NCBI RefSeq assembly: GCF_900566055.1
Contig: NZ_UPHQ01000104.1
Span: 62,001 to 126,000 of the forward strand
DNA: 64,000 nucleotides
Direction: 5' to 3'
Origin: Mycobacterium innocens
Lineage (GTDB): Bacteria; Actinomycetota; Actinomycetes; Mycobacteriales; Mycobacteriaceae
Shown here: positions 28,903 through 37,859 of the stretch, in pieces
How positions within the stretch are numbered: position 1 is the stretch's first letter
Layout: the number at the start of each line of letters is the position of its first letter
Notes under the pieces: model-generated
The model's database searches: none
The model's input: only the letters and a program-made list of their open reading frames with translations
What the model was told of the DNA's origin: nothing
Position numbers and translations under genes: made by a program

Positions 28903-29544
28903 GTGGCAAGCCGGCAGGCGCTCGCCAGTGACGATCGAAGAGCGCGGAAAGTGAGTTGGACCGCAGCGGATCTGGTGGCCGCGCTGCGTCGGCAAGTGTC
29001 TGGGCTCGAAGCCGACTTGCGGGCGCGGGTCGACGGCGACGACCACGACCTGTGCCAGCCGGGTGTACTTGAGGTATGGAAATGGACTACGAAACGGCGG
29101 TCGCGGCGCAGCGCAGCGCACCGCGGCGTCGTGGCAGCAGTGGCGCAACGACCGGGTCACCCACGCGACGGTGGCGTGGGTGCTGATGACGGTGCTCGCG
29201 CGCCACTGCGAGGACAATGCGCTGGTGACGCCCCGCTGGTTCGGCGGTGTCACCGCTGACGAACGCGGCCTCGCGCTGGATGCGCGACGTTCCTACACTT
29301 TCAGCAGCATCCTGAGCACACCGACCGCGAATGGCTGCACCACATCATCGCGCACTTCGGGAAGTTCACCGCGACAAGGGGATTGGTGGACGAGTATTCA
29401 CCCCTGCACCTGGTCTGACCGTCCGGTGATGCAGCGCGGGCGTTGCTGGAGTTCTGGTGGCAGCAGAGCGCGACGGGTGAGCCGTTGTATCCGTTCGCTG
29501 GCGTGGACACCCGTTTTCTCGGCGATGTGTACCGGGATCTGTGA
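28903..29544 (+). pseudogene. pglX: Decayed 5' part of pglX, BREX type 2 adenine methyltransferase
   Basis: Pieces in different frames join into the N-terminus of PglX: ADLVAALRRQVSGLEADLRARV; after a frame change near 29070-29100, WQQWRNDRVTHATVAWVL and LARHCEDNAL; after another near 29285, QQHPEHTDREWLHHIIAHFGK; a TGA at 29416-29418; then PSGDAARALLEFWWQQ and DTRFLGDVYRDL, ending at 29544 where an IS end begins. Intact PglX is about 1200 residues; the methyltransferase core is absent. PglX is the modification enzyme of the Pgl/BREX-2 phage-defence system. It starts 14 bases after the toxin-like gene in the same direction. Confidence 0.7.
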
Positions 29545-30255
29545 GCCTGTCACGAATTTTGTGTAAGTCAGAGGTGACTGGACTACGAGTTGTATTCTAA
29601 CACAACGGAATTCGGCCTGGGAAGAGCCGGGCCAGTGTGTTCAACGCCGCGGTCCAGTTGGGCGTTCCACTACCCGAATAACCTCCTCCTTGCTAGAGAT
29701 ATTGCGCAGCCCGAGATACAGCAACTTCATCGCGGCGTCCTTGTCAGGGAAATGGCCGCGGTTCTTGGTGATCTTGCGCAGCTGGAAGTTGATCGACTCG
29801 ATCGCATTGGTGGTGTAGACGATCTTGCGCAATTCGACCGGGTAATCCAGGAATGACACAAATTCCGGCCAGGCGTTGTGCCACACGTCGATCGCCCCGG
29901 GGTACCGTTGGCCGTAGACGGTCTGGAATTCCTTGAGTGCCAGCTCGGTGGCATCCACGGCCGGCGCGCTGTAAATCGCACGCATGGATGAGGCGACCTT
30001 TCGCCGGTCTTGGTATGAAACGAACCGCATCGCATTGCGGATGACATGCACCAGACAGGTCTGCACCACGGTATCGGGATAAATCGAGCGGATGGCATCG
30101 GGCAGACCAGTCAGTCCGTCGCAGCAGGCGATCAAGATGTCACGCACTCCACGGTTGCGCAGATCGATGACCACCTTCTGCCAAAACTTCGCCCCTTCAG
30201 AGTCTTGAATCCAGCAGCCCAGGGCGTGTTTGCGGCCCTCCAGATCCACAGCGCG
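29543..30255 (-). mobile_element. Truncated IS256-family insertion element
   Basis: One end (29543-29570, GAGCCTGTCACGAATTTTG then TGTAAGTCA) looks like an IS256-type terminal repeat. It lies about 55 bases beyond the transposase stop and directly abuts the pglX remnant. I find no matching inverted copy between 30250 and 30710, so the other end and the 5' part of the transposase gene are lost. Confidence 0.65.
29597..30249 (-). pseudogene. IS256-family transposase, 5'-truncated and frameshifted
   Basis: The reading frame covers the C-terminal half of a mutator-type transposase: VDLEGRKHALGCWIQ, LIACCDGLTGLPDAI, VQTCLVHVIRNAMRF, FVSFLDYPVELRKIVYTTNAIES and the last catalytic-domain helix (GHFPDKDAAMKLLYLGLRN). 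A one-base shift near 29690 moves the true C-terminus (GTPNWTAALNTLARLFPGRIPL) to another frame ending at TAG 29597-29599. The N-terminal DNA-binding part and the first catalytic Asp are missing. It cannot be active. Confidence 0.8.
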
Positions 30256-30587
30256 TGCATGGCGACCGCACTCAGGTAGCCGATCAACACGTGGCCAGCG
30301 TTGCGTGTTCTCCAGCGAGGCGAAACCGCACCGACCAGGTCGGCTCGGATCAGTTCAGTGGGTGAGCAAGTTGAGCTCATTGCGGCGGTGGCCGGTCAGC
30401 ATCAGCAGCAGGTAATAGGCCCTTTGTGGCTTATTCGACCCAGCGGCGCCGATCGTGACCGACGCTTAGCTGACCGACACGGTCTCACCGCGGCTGATCA
30501 GCGACTCGATGTAAAGCCCGAGGACCATCGACAGCACGACGGCAACAGATGCCCCCTGGCTAGTGCGGGCGCGACGGATGGTGCGGT
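30256..30587. other. Gene-free segment with possible gene debris
   Basis: No intact gene. On the minus strand, 30473-30565 encodes a 3'-terminal peptide (VVLSMVLGLYIESLISRG, ending at a TAA) that resembles the end of Gfo/Idh/MocA oxidoreductases. A second scrap near 30360-30420 (YYLLLMLTGHRRNEL) recalls phage-type integrases. Both are too short to be sure. The segment ends at the rpsA promoter. Confidence 0.3.
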
Positions 30588-30617
30588 TTGTCCAGCATGT
30601 ACACAGTCGAGTAGCCT
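30588..30617 (+). promoter_or_regulatory. Probable rpsA promoter
   Basis: TTGTCC (30588-30593), an 18-base spacer and TAGCCT (30612-30617) match a SigA-type promoter. The predicted transcript start is near 30624, giving a leader of about 87 bases before the rpsA ATG. Confidence 0.55.
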
Positions 30618-30710
30618 CGACAGATGCCCGTCGGTGCTCGATGGCGGGTCATATCAACAATTCAACGTCCCAGTCCCTACGACCGACCCTGTCCGGAGCA
30701 ACCCAACAAT

Positions 30711-32156
30711 ATGCCGAGTCCCGCCGTCACCTCGCCGCAAGTAGCCGTCAACGACATTGGCTCCTCCGAGGACTTTCTCGCAGCAATAGACAAAACGATC
30801 AAGTACTTCAACGATGGCGACATCGTCGAAGGCACCATCGTCAAAGTGGACCGGGACGAGGTGCTCCTCGACATCGGCTACAAGACTGAAGGGGTCATCC
30901 CCGCCCGCGAACTCTCCATCAAGCACGACGTCGACCCCAACGAGGTCGTTTCCGTCGGCGACAAGGTCGAGGCCCTGGTGCTCACCAAGGAGGACAAAGA
31001 GGGCCGGCTGATCCTGTCGAAGAAGCGCGCCCAATATGAGCGCGCCTGGGGCACCATCGAGGCGCTCAAGGAGAAGGACGAGGCCGTCAAGGGCACCGTC
31101 ATCGAGGTGGTCAAGGGCGGCCTGATCCTCGACATCGGGTTGCGCGGCTTCCTGCCCGCCTCGCTGGTGGAGATGCGCCGGGTCCGCGACCTACAGCCGT
31201 ACATCGGCAAGGAGATCGAAGCCAAGATTATTGAGCTGGACAAGAACCGCAACAACGTGGTCCTGTCGCGGCGGGCCTGGCTGGAGCAGACTCAGTCTGA
31301 GGTGCGCAGCGAGTTCCTCAACAACCTGCAGAAGGGCACCATCCGCAAGGGCGTGGTCTCCTCGATCGTCAATTTCGGCGCCTTCGTCGATCTCGGCGGT
31401 GTGGACGGTCTGGTGCACGTCTCCGAGTTGTCTTGGAAGCACATCGACCACCCGTCCGAGGTGGTTCAGGTGGGCGACGAGGTCACCGTCGAGGTGCTCG
31501 ACGTGGATATGGACCGCGAGCGGGTTTCGTTGTCGCTGAAGGCAACTCAGGAAGACCCGTGGCGCCACTTCGCGCGCACCCATGCGATCGGGCAGATCGT
31601 GCCGGGCAAGGTCACCAAGCTGGTGCCGTTCGGCGCGTTCGTCCGCGTCGAGGAGGGCATCGAAGGCCTGGTGCACATTTCCGAGCTGGCCGAGCGCCAC
31701 GTCGAGGTGCCCGACCAGGTGGTTGCCGTCGGCGACGACGCGATGGTCAAGGTCATCGACATCGACCTGGAGCGCCGCCGGATTTCCTTGTCGCTCAAGC
31801 AGGCCAACGAGGACTACACCGAGGAGTTCGACCCGGCGAAGTACGGCATGGCCGACAGCTACGACGAGCAGGGCAACTACATTTTCCCCGAGGGCTTCGA
31901 TCCCGACACCAACGAGTGGATGGAAGGTTTCGACGCGCAGCGCACCGAATGGGAAGCTCGCTACGCCGAGGCCGAGCGGCGGCACAAGATGCACACCGCG
32001 CAGATGGAGAAGTTCGCCGCGGCCGAGGCGGCCGGACACGGCGGTGGCGAGCAGCCCTCGGGCAGCCCGGCGTCGACGGAGAAGGCCGCGGGTGGGTCAC
32101 TGGCCAGCGACGCGCAGCTGGCGGCGCTGCGGGAAAAACTCGCCGGCAACGCTTAG
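30711..32156 (+). CDS. rpsA: 30S ribosomal protein S1
   Basis: A 481-residue mRNA-binding protein with four S1/OB-fold repeats (about 35-105, 122-188, 209-278, 295-364; e.g. GDIVEGTIVKVDRDEVLLDIGYKTEG, GTIRKGVVSSIVNFGAFVDLGG) and an acidic/Ala-rich tail. Mycobacterial S1 has four repeats rather than the six of E. coli. ATG 30711 (MPSPAVTSPQVAVND) matches M. tuberculosis; the upstream in-frame start at 30624 would fall at the predicted transcript start and is rejected. Confidence 0.96.
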   Translation: MPSPAVTSPQVAVNDIGSSEDFLAAIDKTIKYFNDGDIVEGTIVKVDRDEVLLDIGYKTEGVIPARELSIKHDVDPNEVVSVGDKVEALVLTKEDKEGRLILSKKRAQYERAWGTIEALKEKDEAVKGTVIEVVKGGLILDIGLRGFLPASLVEMRRVRDLQPYIGKEIEAKIIELDKNRNNVVLSRRAWLEQTQSEVRSEFLNNLQKGTIRKGVVSSIVNFGAFVDLGGVDGLVHVSELSWKHIDHPSEVVQVGDEVTVEVLDVDMDRERVSLSLKATQEDPWRHFARTHAIGQIVPGKVTKLVPFGAFVRVEEGIEGLVHISELAERHVEVPDQVVAVGDDAMVKVIDIDLERRRISLSLKQANEDYTEEFDPAKYGMADSYDEQGNYIFPEGFDPDTNEWMEGFDAQRTEWEARYAEAERRHKMHTAQMEKFAAAEAAGHGGGEQPSGSPASTEKAAGGSLASDAQLAALREKLAGNA

Positions 32157-32162
32157 TCGCCG

Positions 32163-33395
32163 ATGCTGCGCATCGGACTCACCGGCGGCATTGGCGCCGG
32201 CAAGTCGGTGCTGTCCACCACGTTCGCGCAGTGCGGTGGAATCATCGTCGACGGGGATGTACTGGCCCGCGAGGTAGTCGAGCCGGGCACCGAGGGGCTT
32301 GCGGCACTGGTCAACGCCTTCGGCGACGACATCTTGCTCCCGAGCGGGGCGCTGGATCGACCGGCGTTGGCCGCCAAGGCGTTTCGGGATGACGAGGCGC
32401 GGGCGAAACTCAACGGGATCGTTCACCCGCTGGTGGCCCGCCGCCGCGCCGAGATCATCGCGGCGGTATCTGAAGAAGTGGTTGTCGTCGAAGATATTCC
32501 GCTGCTGGTCGAATCGGGGATGGCGCCGCTGTTCCCGCTGGTGGTGATCGTGCATGCCGACGCCGAACACCGGGTGCGACGGCTGGTCGAGCAGCGCGGC
32601 ATGTCAGAAGAGGACGCCCGGGCCCGGATCGCCGCGCAGGCCACCGACGAGCAGCGCCGTGAAGTCGCCGATGTCTGGCTGGACAACTCGGGCAGCGTGG
32701 ACGTCTTGGTCGAGCGGGCCCGCGACGTTTGGTACAACCGAATACTGCCGTTCGCCCACAACCTCAGCGAGCGTCGGATCGTCTGCCCCCCGGCACGGCT
32801 GGTACCGGTCGATCCGAGTTGGCCGGACCAGGCCCGCCGCATCGTCAACCGGCTCAGGACGGCGTGTGGCCACCGGGCGCTGCGAGTGGACCATATCGGT
32901 TCAACGGCGGTGCCGGGCTATCCCGATTTCGGAGCCAAGGACGTCATCGACATCCAGATCACCGTCGAATCACTGGCGGTGGCAGACGAACTCGCCGACT
33001 CGCTGCTATCCGCCGGTTATCCGCGGGGGGAGCACGTCACCCAGGACGTCGCCAAAGACGATGCGCGCAGCACCGTCGACCACTACGACCATAGTTCCGA
33101 TGCTGCATTGTGGCACAAGCGCTTTCACGCCTCAGCCGATCCCGGGCGGCCGACGAATGTACATATCCGGGTGGACGGTTGGCCCAATCAGCAGTTCGCG
33201 CTGCTGTTCGTGGACTGGCTACGGGCCAACCCCGGTGTGCGGGCCGACTACCTGTCGCTCAAGCGGGCCGCCGAGCAGAGCGCGGCATCGGGTGCCGGCG
33301 ACATCGCGCACTACGCGGCAGCCAAAGAGCCGTGGTTTCTCGACGCCTACCGGCGGGCGTGGGACTGGGCCGATTCCGTCGGCTGGCAACCCTAA
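32163..33395 (+). CDS. coaE: Dephospho-CoA kinase fused to GrpB/UPF0157 domain
   Basis: Last step of CoA synthesis. Residues 1-200 form the kinase, with P-loop GGIGAGKS (8-15), the CoA-binding DGDVLAREVV and the LID region ARARIAAQATDEQRREVAD. Residues about 210-405 form a GrpB/UPF0157 nucleotidyltransferase-like domain (HIGSTAVPGYPDFGAKDVIDIQI). This fusion is the normal mycobacterial form; the second domain's role is not established beyond reports that it affects folding or activity. Start ATG 32163, 6 bases after the rpsA stop. Confidence 0.95.
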   Translation: MLRIGLTGGIGAGKSVLSTTFAQCGGIIVDGDVLAREVVEPGTEGLAALVNAFGDDILLPSGALDRPALAAKAFRDDEARAKLNGIVHPLVARRRAEIIAAVSEEVVVVEDIPLLVESGMAPLFPLVVIVHADAEHRVRRLVEQRGMSEEDARARIAAQATDEQRREVADVWLDNSGSVDVLVERARDVWYNRILPFAHNLSERRIVCPPARLVPVDPSWPDQARRIVNRLRTACGHRALRVDHIGSTAVPGYPDFGAKDVIDIQITVESLAVADELADSLLSAGYPRGEHVTQDVAKDDARSTVDHYDHSSDAALWHKRFHASADPGRPTNVHIRVDGWPNQQFALLFVDWLRANPGVRADYLSLKRAAEQSAASGAGDIAHYAAAKEPWFLDAYRRAWDWADSVGWQP

Positions 33396-33422
33396 GACCC
33401 GGCGCGTTCCGTAGGTGACCGG

Positions 33423-33842
33423 TTAGGTGCCGGGCAGCGGGGCGCCGCACTGCAGTACCCCGCTCATGGGATCACTGTTGCCTTGCTTCGGTCTGACGAA
33501 CTGGTCGACTTGGGTGGCGACGTTGTCGTCGACGTCGATTTCGCAGTGGACATTCGCCGAGTAGGGCCAGTTCAGCGACACCTGCATCCCTGCCTGTTGC
33601 GGATCGGCCAGTACTTCGTTGGCCTCGAACACGTTGCCGGGCATCGGGCTCAGCGGGGCGGTGGATGTCTGGCCGCCGTTGAGCACGAAGGTGGCCTGAC
33701 TACCGGGCGCGACACCGTCGATTCTGGCGATGTAGGTGACGTTGTGGAGGTCGGCAAGCGCGGTTGCGAGGTCTAGTTGTGAGCCGACCGCGACGGCCGT
33801 CATCGCGGCGATCGTAGACCATTTCTGCGTGGTGGAGCTCAT
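33423..33842 (-). CDS. Hypothetical protein, possibly exported
   Basis: A 139-residue protein. The weakly hydrophobic N-terminus (STIAAMTAVAVGSQLDLA) could be an export signal. It is followed by LADLHNVTYIARIDGVAPGSQATF, AGMQVSLNWPYSANVHCEIDV and LQCGAPLPG, with two cysteines that may pair. I do not recognise a named family; the layout resembles small mycobacterial secreted proteins. It lies convergent to coaE. Confidence 0.6.
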   Translation of the reverse strand: MSSTTQKWSTIAAMTAVAVGSQLDLATALADLHNVTYIARIDGVAPGSQATFVLNGGQTSTAPLSPMPGNVFEANEVLADPQQAGMQVSLNWPYSANVHCEIDVDDNVATQVDQFVRPKQGNSDPMSGVLQCGAPLPGT

Positions 33843-33977
33843 ATCGATGACGATACGCCCGGTGCGCGGTCACGCAGCGGGTCGCCGAACCGGATTGACT
33901 TGCGCGGCAAGCGTTTGACGAAATCCGTCACGACGAGTCGTCCAGCGTGCGACCGGATAGCACCGATTCGACTTGGC

Positions 33978-34493
33978 CTAACCAAGTTTGGGCCGTGCGT
34001 CGGCGTCAGCGGGCCGAACCGCGTCGTTGCGTTTGGTCAGGAGCCAGGTCTCGTCCTCGCCCTCGCGGATCCGGGTGAGCGCGTAGCCGCCGCGCAGTGT
34101 CCGGCCGCGCAGGTGGAACCAAAGATGGCCGCGCTCAAGGCCCTTGATCATATCGTGCCCCGTCATGTTGGCGTAGGTGCCGTGGTCCCAGACGATGACG
34201 CCACGGTCCGCTTCGAATGTGGCGTACTGCACCGGGTGGTCCTCGGTGCGTAGGGCCATCCGCTTGTCCTTCGGATCGGTCGACGGGCTTCGCGGTATCG
34301 CCCAGCAGACGAGCATGCCGTCGATCTCGAGGGACAAGTCATAGTGGTCGCTGTGTGCCACATGGTGGCGGATGACGAACCGTGGTCCCTGCCCGGCCGT
34401 CAGCTTCTTCGGGCGATGCCGTCCTCCTGGTGCGCCGCGGCGCACGGTGATGGCGCCGGGCAGCCCCATGCGCCGGTATCCGCTCAATTGCAT
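33978..34493 (-). CDS. Stand-alone LigD-type 3'-phosphoesterase domain protein
   Basis: A 171-residue protein made only of the phosphoesterase domain of the end-joining ligase LigD: FVIRHHVAHSDHYDLSLEIDG, CWAIPRSPSTDPKDKRMALRTEDHPVQYATFE, VIVWDHGTYAN, then HLWFHLRGRTLRGGYAL and DETWLLTKRND. The histidines and acidic residues of the Mn-dependent active site appear conserved. It would trim 3'-phosphates or ribonucleotides at DNA breaks. ATG 34493 (MQLSGYRRMG) is chosen; further upstream sequence has no domain similarity. Confidence 0.85.
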   Translation of the reverse strand: MQLSGYRRMGLPGAITVRRGAPGGRHRPKKLTAGQGPRFVIRHHVAHSDHYDLSLEIDGMLVCWAIPRSPSTDPKDKRMALRTEDHPVQYATFEADRGVIVWDHGTYANMTGHDMIKGLERGHLWFHLRGRTLRGGYALTRIREGEDETWLLTKRNDAVRPADADARPKLG

Positions 34494-34542
34494 ACGACAC
34501 GGATACCCGCTATGGCCGCAAATGACCCGCAGCGACCGGCGA

Positions 34543-35049
34543 TCAACCGGAGCGCCAGGTGAGCGCCATGCCGTTGCTGGCCAACCAGCGCACCAGGTCG
34601 TAGTCATGGCGGGCCAGGCCGTCGACGGCGGTCACCGCCCGCTGCAGTGCCTGCTCAGCGACCTCGGCGGGCAACAGTCCGTGGCGGACCGCATCCAGCA
34701 GCTCGTCAACGTCGGCCAATCTGGCCCCCCGTCCGGTGCGGACCTCGATGTCGAGGTAGTGATCTTCGGAACGCCACACCGCGGCCCCGGGCGTGTATTC
34801 ACCCACGTCGAGGTAGTGGTCGTAGTCGCGTTCGTGGCCAGGGTTGAAGTGAAAGACGGTGGCGCGCAACCCGAATGCCGGCAGCAGCCAGGACTCGAGG
34901 TAGTGGAACTGGGCCCGGCCGGGGGTGGGCCGGGCAAGATAGAGCCCCCATGGATGCACGGCGTACTCATCGACGGCCCGCACAATGCCTTTGGGATCGG
35001 TGTTGGTGCGGGCCACCAGGTCGAACGTTTCGTGCTTGGGTGGGTGGAT
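34543..35049 (-). CDS. DUF402 family protein (Rv1632c-like), probable ATC start
   Basis: DUF402 proteins are beta-barrel phosphatase-like proteins; the role of this one is unknown. Seen here: NTDPKGIVRAVDEYAVHPWGLYLARP, FHYLESWLLP, TVFHFNPGHERDYDHYLDVGEY and WRSEDHYLDIEV. The first standard start, GTG 35016, cuts off family-like residues (HPPKHETFDL) encoded upstream. The frame runs to a TAA at 35061-35059, and between them the best initiator is ATC 35049, with AAGGTGA 5 bases upstream. No ATG, GTG or TTG is available there. Confidence 0.82.
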   Translation of the reverse strand: MHPPKHETFDLVARTNTDPKGIVRAVDEYAVHPWGLYLARPTPGRAQFHYLESWLLPAFGLRATVFHFNPGHERDYDHYLDVGEYTPGAAVWRSEDHYLDIEVRTGRGARLADVDELLDAVRHGLLPAEVAEQALQRAVTAVDGLARHDYDLVRWLASNGMALTWRSG

Positions 35050-35198
35050 GGCGTCACCTTACCGTTGGCGGCTCATTAGCGGCGCAGCCGGATCTGCCAC
35101 CGCACGAACCCTGCATAGCAGATCGACAGCCGAACGAGCAGCTGCGGGCCACCCGGGACGAAACGCTCACCTGGTCACTGGCACCGCAAACCGACGGC

Positions 35199-35612
35199 AT
35201 GCTGCGCGGCGTGGTTACCGAGACGGCGTCGTCGACGAATGCGGCGCGCAGGGGGGCGGTGCTGCGGGTACCGGTGGTCGCCACCCGGATCGGTGATGTG
35301 CCGTCGACGGTGGTCCTGTCCGACCCCGCACAAGCAGTCGCCGCCCCCGCCCCGCGCTCGAGCGTTTCATCGCAGTCCGTTCCCGAAGGGGCGTGCGATC
35401 GCGACGACAACCTCGCCTACGACCAGACCAGCAACGAGCAAGTCGTGTGCGAGGGCAACACCTGGGACAAAGCGCCGATCACGACCGGCGTTCACGCCGC
35501 CGGAGCCTCGTGCGACCGCCCGGACATCCCGGTGTTCGCCGTGTCCGCCTTCAACGACGGTTACCTGCTCGAATGCGACCCGGCAAGCCGCATGTGGGTC
35601 CGGCACGGCTAA
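35199..35612 (+). CDS. Hypothetical protein, cysteine-containing, start uncertain
   Basis: The frame is open with coding-like composition from well before 35199 (SLAAQPDLPPHEPC, DETLTWSLAPQTDG), but no standard start with a ribosome site is visible upstream. ATG 35199 is only the first ATG. The C-terminal part ([45 protein letters not shown]) has four to five spaced cysteines, suggesting an exported, disulphide-bonded domain. Unrecognised family. It may be the tail of a decayed gene. Confidence 0.4.
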   Translation: MLRGVVTETASSTNAARRGAVLRVPVVATRIGDVPSTVVLSDPAQAVAAPAPRSSVSSQSVPEGACDRDDNLAYDQTSNEQVVCEGNTWDKAPITTGVHAAGASCDRPDIPVFAVSAFNDGYLLECDPASRMWVRHG

Positions 35613-35615
35613 GAC

Positions 35616-35638
35616 GTGTCGGTGCCTCGTTCTACCCT
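35616..35638 (+). promoter_or_regulatory. PafBC-type DNA-damage promoter of uvrB
   Basis: GTGTCGGTG (35616-35624), 8 bases, TACCCT (35633-35638). This matches the mycobacterial RecA-independent damage promoter pattern TTGTCRGTG-N8-TANNNT at every fixed position but the first. The expected start is 7 bases on, at the uvrB ATG (35645), so the mRNA may be leaderless. Confidence 0.7.
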
Positions 35639-35644
35639 GATGAC

Positions 35645-37825
35645 ATGGCTTTTGCCACCGAACACCCAGTAGTTGCCCATTCCGAGTACCGCCCAGCCGC
35701 AGAGGACGTGGAAGGGTTGGTGCGCTCCGGCGCGCGCTTCGAGGTGGTCAGCCCGCACGCGCCCGCCGGCGACCAACCGGCCGCCATCGACGAGCTGGAG
35801 CGCCGGATCAACGCGGGGGAGCGTGACGTGGTGCTCCTCGGCGCCACCGGCACCGGAAAATCGGCCACCACCGCGTGGCTCATCGAGCGCTTGCAGCGGC
35901 CCACCCTGGTCATGGAACCCAACAAGACGCTGGCCGCCCAGATCGCGAACGAGCTGCGAGAGATGTTGCCGCACAACGCGGTCGAGTACTTCGTGTCGTA
36001 CTACGACTACTACCAGCCGGAGGCGTACATCGCCCAGACCGACACCTACATCGAAAAGGACAGCTCCATCAACGACGACGTGGAGCGGTTGCGGCACTCC
36101 GCCACGTCGGCGCTGCTGTCCCGTCGCGACGTGGTGGTGGTGGCCTCGGTGTCCTGCATCTACGGCCTGGGCACCCCGCAGTCCTACCTGGACCGCTCCG
36201 TCGAGCTGCAGGTAGGCAGCGAGGTGCCGCGCGATGGGCTGCTGCGCCTGCTGGTCGACGTGCAGTACACCCGCAACGATCTCTCCTTCACCCGCGGTTC
36301 CTTCCGGGTGCGCGGCGACACCGTGGAGATCATCCCCTCCTACGAGGAGCTGGCGGTTCGCATCGAGTTCTTCGGCGATGAAATCGAGGCGTTGTATTAC
36401 CTGCACCCGCTGACCGGCGAGGTGATCCGCCAGGTCAACTCGCTGCGGATCTTCCCGGCCACTCACTACGTGGCCGGGCCCGAGCGGATGGCACACGCGA
36501 TCTCCACCATCGAGGAGGAGCTGGCCGAGCGGCTCGCCGAATTGGAGGGGCAGGGCAAGCTGCTGGAAGCCCAGCGGCTACGGATGCGCACCAACTACGA
36601 CATCGAGATGATGCGGCAGGTCGGGTTCTGCTCGGGCATCGAGAATTATTCGAGGCATATCGACGGTCGCGGCCCGGGCTCGCCCCCGGCGACACTGCTC
36701 GACTACTTCCCGGAGGACTTTCTGCTCGTCATCGACGAGTCGCACGTCACCGTGCCGCAGATCGGCGGCATGTACGAGGGTGATATCTCGCGCAAGCGCA
36801 ACCTGGTCGAATACGGGTTCCGGCTGCCGTCGGCGTGCGACAACCGCCCGCTGACCTGGGAGGAGTTCGCCACCCGAATCGGGCAGACGGTATATCTGTC
36901 GGCCACGCCGGGACCGTACGAGCTCAGCCAGTCCGGCGGCGAGTTCGTCGAGCAGGTGATCCGGCCGACCGGCCTGGTGGACCCGAAGGTGGTGGTGAAA
37001 CCGACCAAGGGGCAGATCGACGATCTCATCGGGGAGATCCGCAAACGCGCCGATGCCGATCAGCGGGTGCTGGTGACCACACTGACCAAGAAGATGGCCG
37101 AAGACCTCACCGACTACCTGCTGGAGATGGGTATCCGGGTGCGCTACCTGCATTCCGAGGTCGACACGTTGCGGCGGGTGGAACTGTTACGCCAGTTGCG
37201 CCTAGGCGACTACGACGTGCTGGTCGGCATCAATCTGTTGCGCGAGGGCCTGGACCTTCCCGAGGTGTCGCTGGTGTCGATCCTCGACGCCGACAAGGAG
37301 GGCTTCTTGCGGTCGTCGCGCAGCCTGATCCAGACGATCGGCCGCGCCGCCCGCAACGTCTCCGGCGAAGTGCACATGTACGCCGACAAGATCACCGACT
37401 CGATGAAAGAGGCCATCGACGAAACCGAGCGGCGCCGGGCAAAGCAGATCGCCTACAACGAGGCCAACGGGATCGACCCGCAGCCGCTGCGCAAGAAGAT
37501 CGCCGACATCCTCGACCAGGTCTACCGCGAGGCCGCTGATGTCGACGCCTCGGAGTCCGTTCCGATCGGTGGGTCGGGCCGCAACGCGTCCCGCGGGCGA
37601 CGTGCCCAGGGTGCGCCCGGCCGCGCGGTCAGCGCCGGCGTCTTCGAGGGCCGCGACACATCGAACATGCCCCGCGCTGAGCTGGCCGACCTGATCAAGG
37701 ACCTCACCGAGCAGATGATGGCCGCCGCGCGCGACCTGCAGTTCGAGCTGGCTGCCCGGTTCCGCGACGAAATTGCCGACCTGAAAAAGGAATTGCGTGG
37801 GATGGACGCTGCCGGGCTCAAGTGA
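35645..37825 (+). CDS. uvrB: Excinuclease ABC subunit B
   Basis: Damage-verification helicase of nucleotide excision repair. The 726 residues carry Walker A GATGTGKS (66-73), the beta-hairpin [10 protein letters not shown] (119-128), [13 protein letters not shown], helicase motifs [24 protein letters not shown] and QTIGRAARN, and a C-terminal UVR domain ([19 protein letters not shown]) that binds UvrC. ATG 35645 is chosen because it coincides with the predicted transcript start; the M. tuberculosis protein starts about 28 residues later. Far-upstream in-frame starts belong to other sequence. Confidence 0.96.
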   Translation: MAFATEHPVVAHSEYRPAAEDVEGLVRSGARFEVVSPHAPAGDQPAAIDELERRINAGERDVVLLGATGTGKSATTAWLIERLQRPTLVMEPNKTLAAQIANELREMLPHNAVEYFVSYYDYYQPEAYIAQTDTYIEKDSSINDDVERLRHSATSALLSRRDVVVVASVSCIYGLGTPQSYLDRSVELQVGSEVPRDGLLRLLVDVQYTRNDLSFTRGSFRVRGDTVEIIPSYEELAVRIEFFGDEIEALYYLHPLTGEVIRQVNSLRIFPATHYVAGPERMAHAISTIEEELAERLAELEGQGKLLEAQRLRMRTNYDIEMMRQVGFCSGIENYSRHIDGRGPGSPPATLLDYFPEDFLLVIDESHVTVPQIGGMYEGDISRKRNLVEYGFRLPSACDNRPLTWEEFATRIGQTVYLSATPGPYELSQSGGEFVEQVIRPTGLVDPKVVVKPTKGQIDDLIGEIRKRADADQRVLVTTLTKKMAEDLTDYLLEMGIRVRYLHSEVDTLRRVELLRQLRLGDYDVLVGINLLREGLDLPEVSLVSILDADKEGFLRSSRSLIQTIGRAARNVSGEVHMYADKITDSMKEAIDETERRRAKQIAYNEANGIDPQPLRKKIADILDQVYREAADVDASESVPIGGSGRNASRGRRAQGAPGRAVSAGVFEGRDTSNMPRAELADLIKDLTEQMMAAARDLQFELAARFRDEIADLKKELRGMDAAGLK

Positions 37826-37859
37826 CTCGGGGTGACCACGCGGTGCCTACGGTGTAGCT

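Noticed and set aside
30360..30420. Phage integrase fragment (YYLLLMLTGHRRNEL on the minus strand)
   Set aside because: Only about 15 residues, without the catalytic Arg-His-Tyr context; too short to call a feature of its own.
35393..35644. uvrB starting at 35393
   Set aside because: The added sequence is the wrong-frame reading of the hypothetical gene upstream, and the predicted promoter lies after it.
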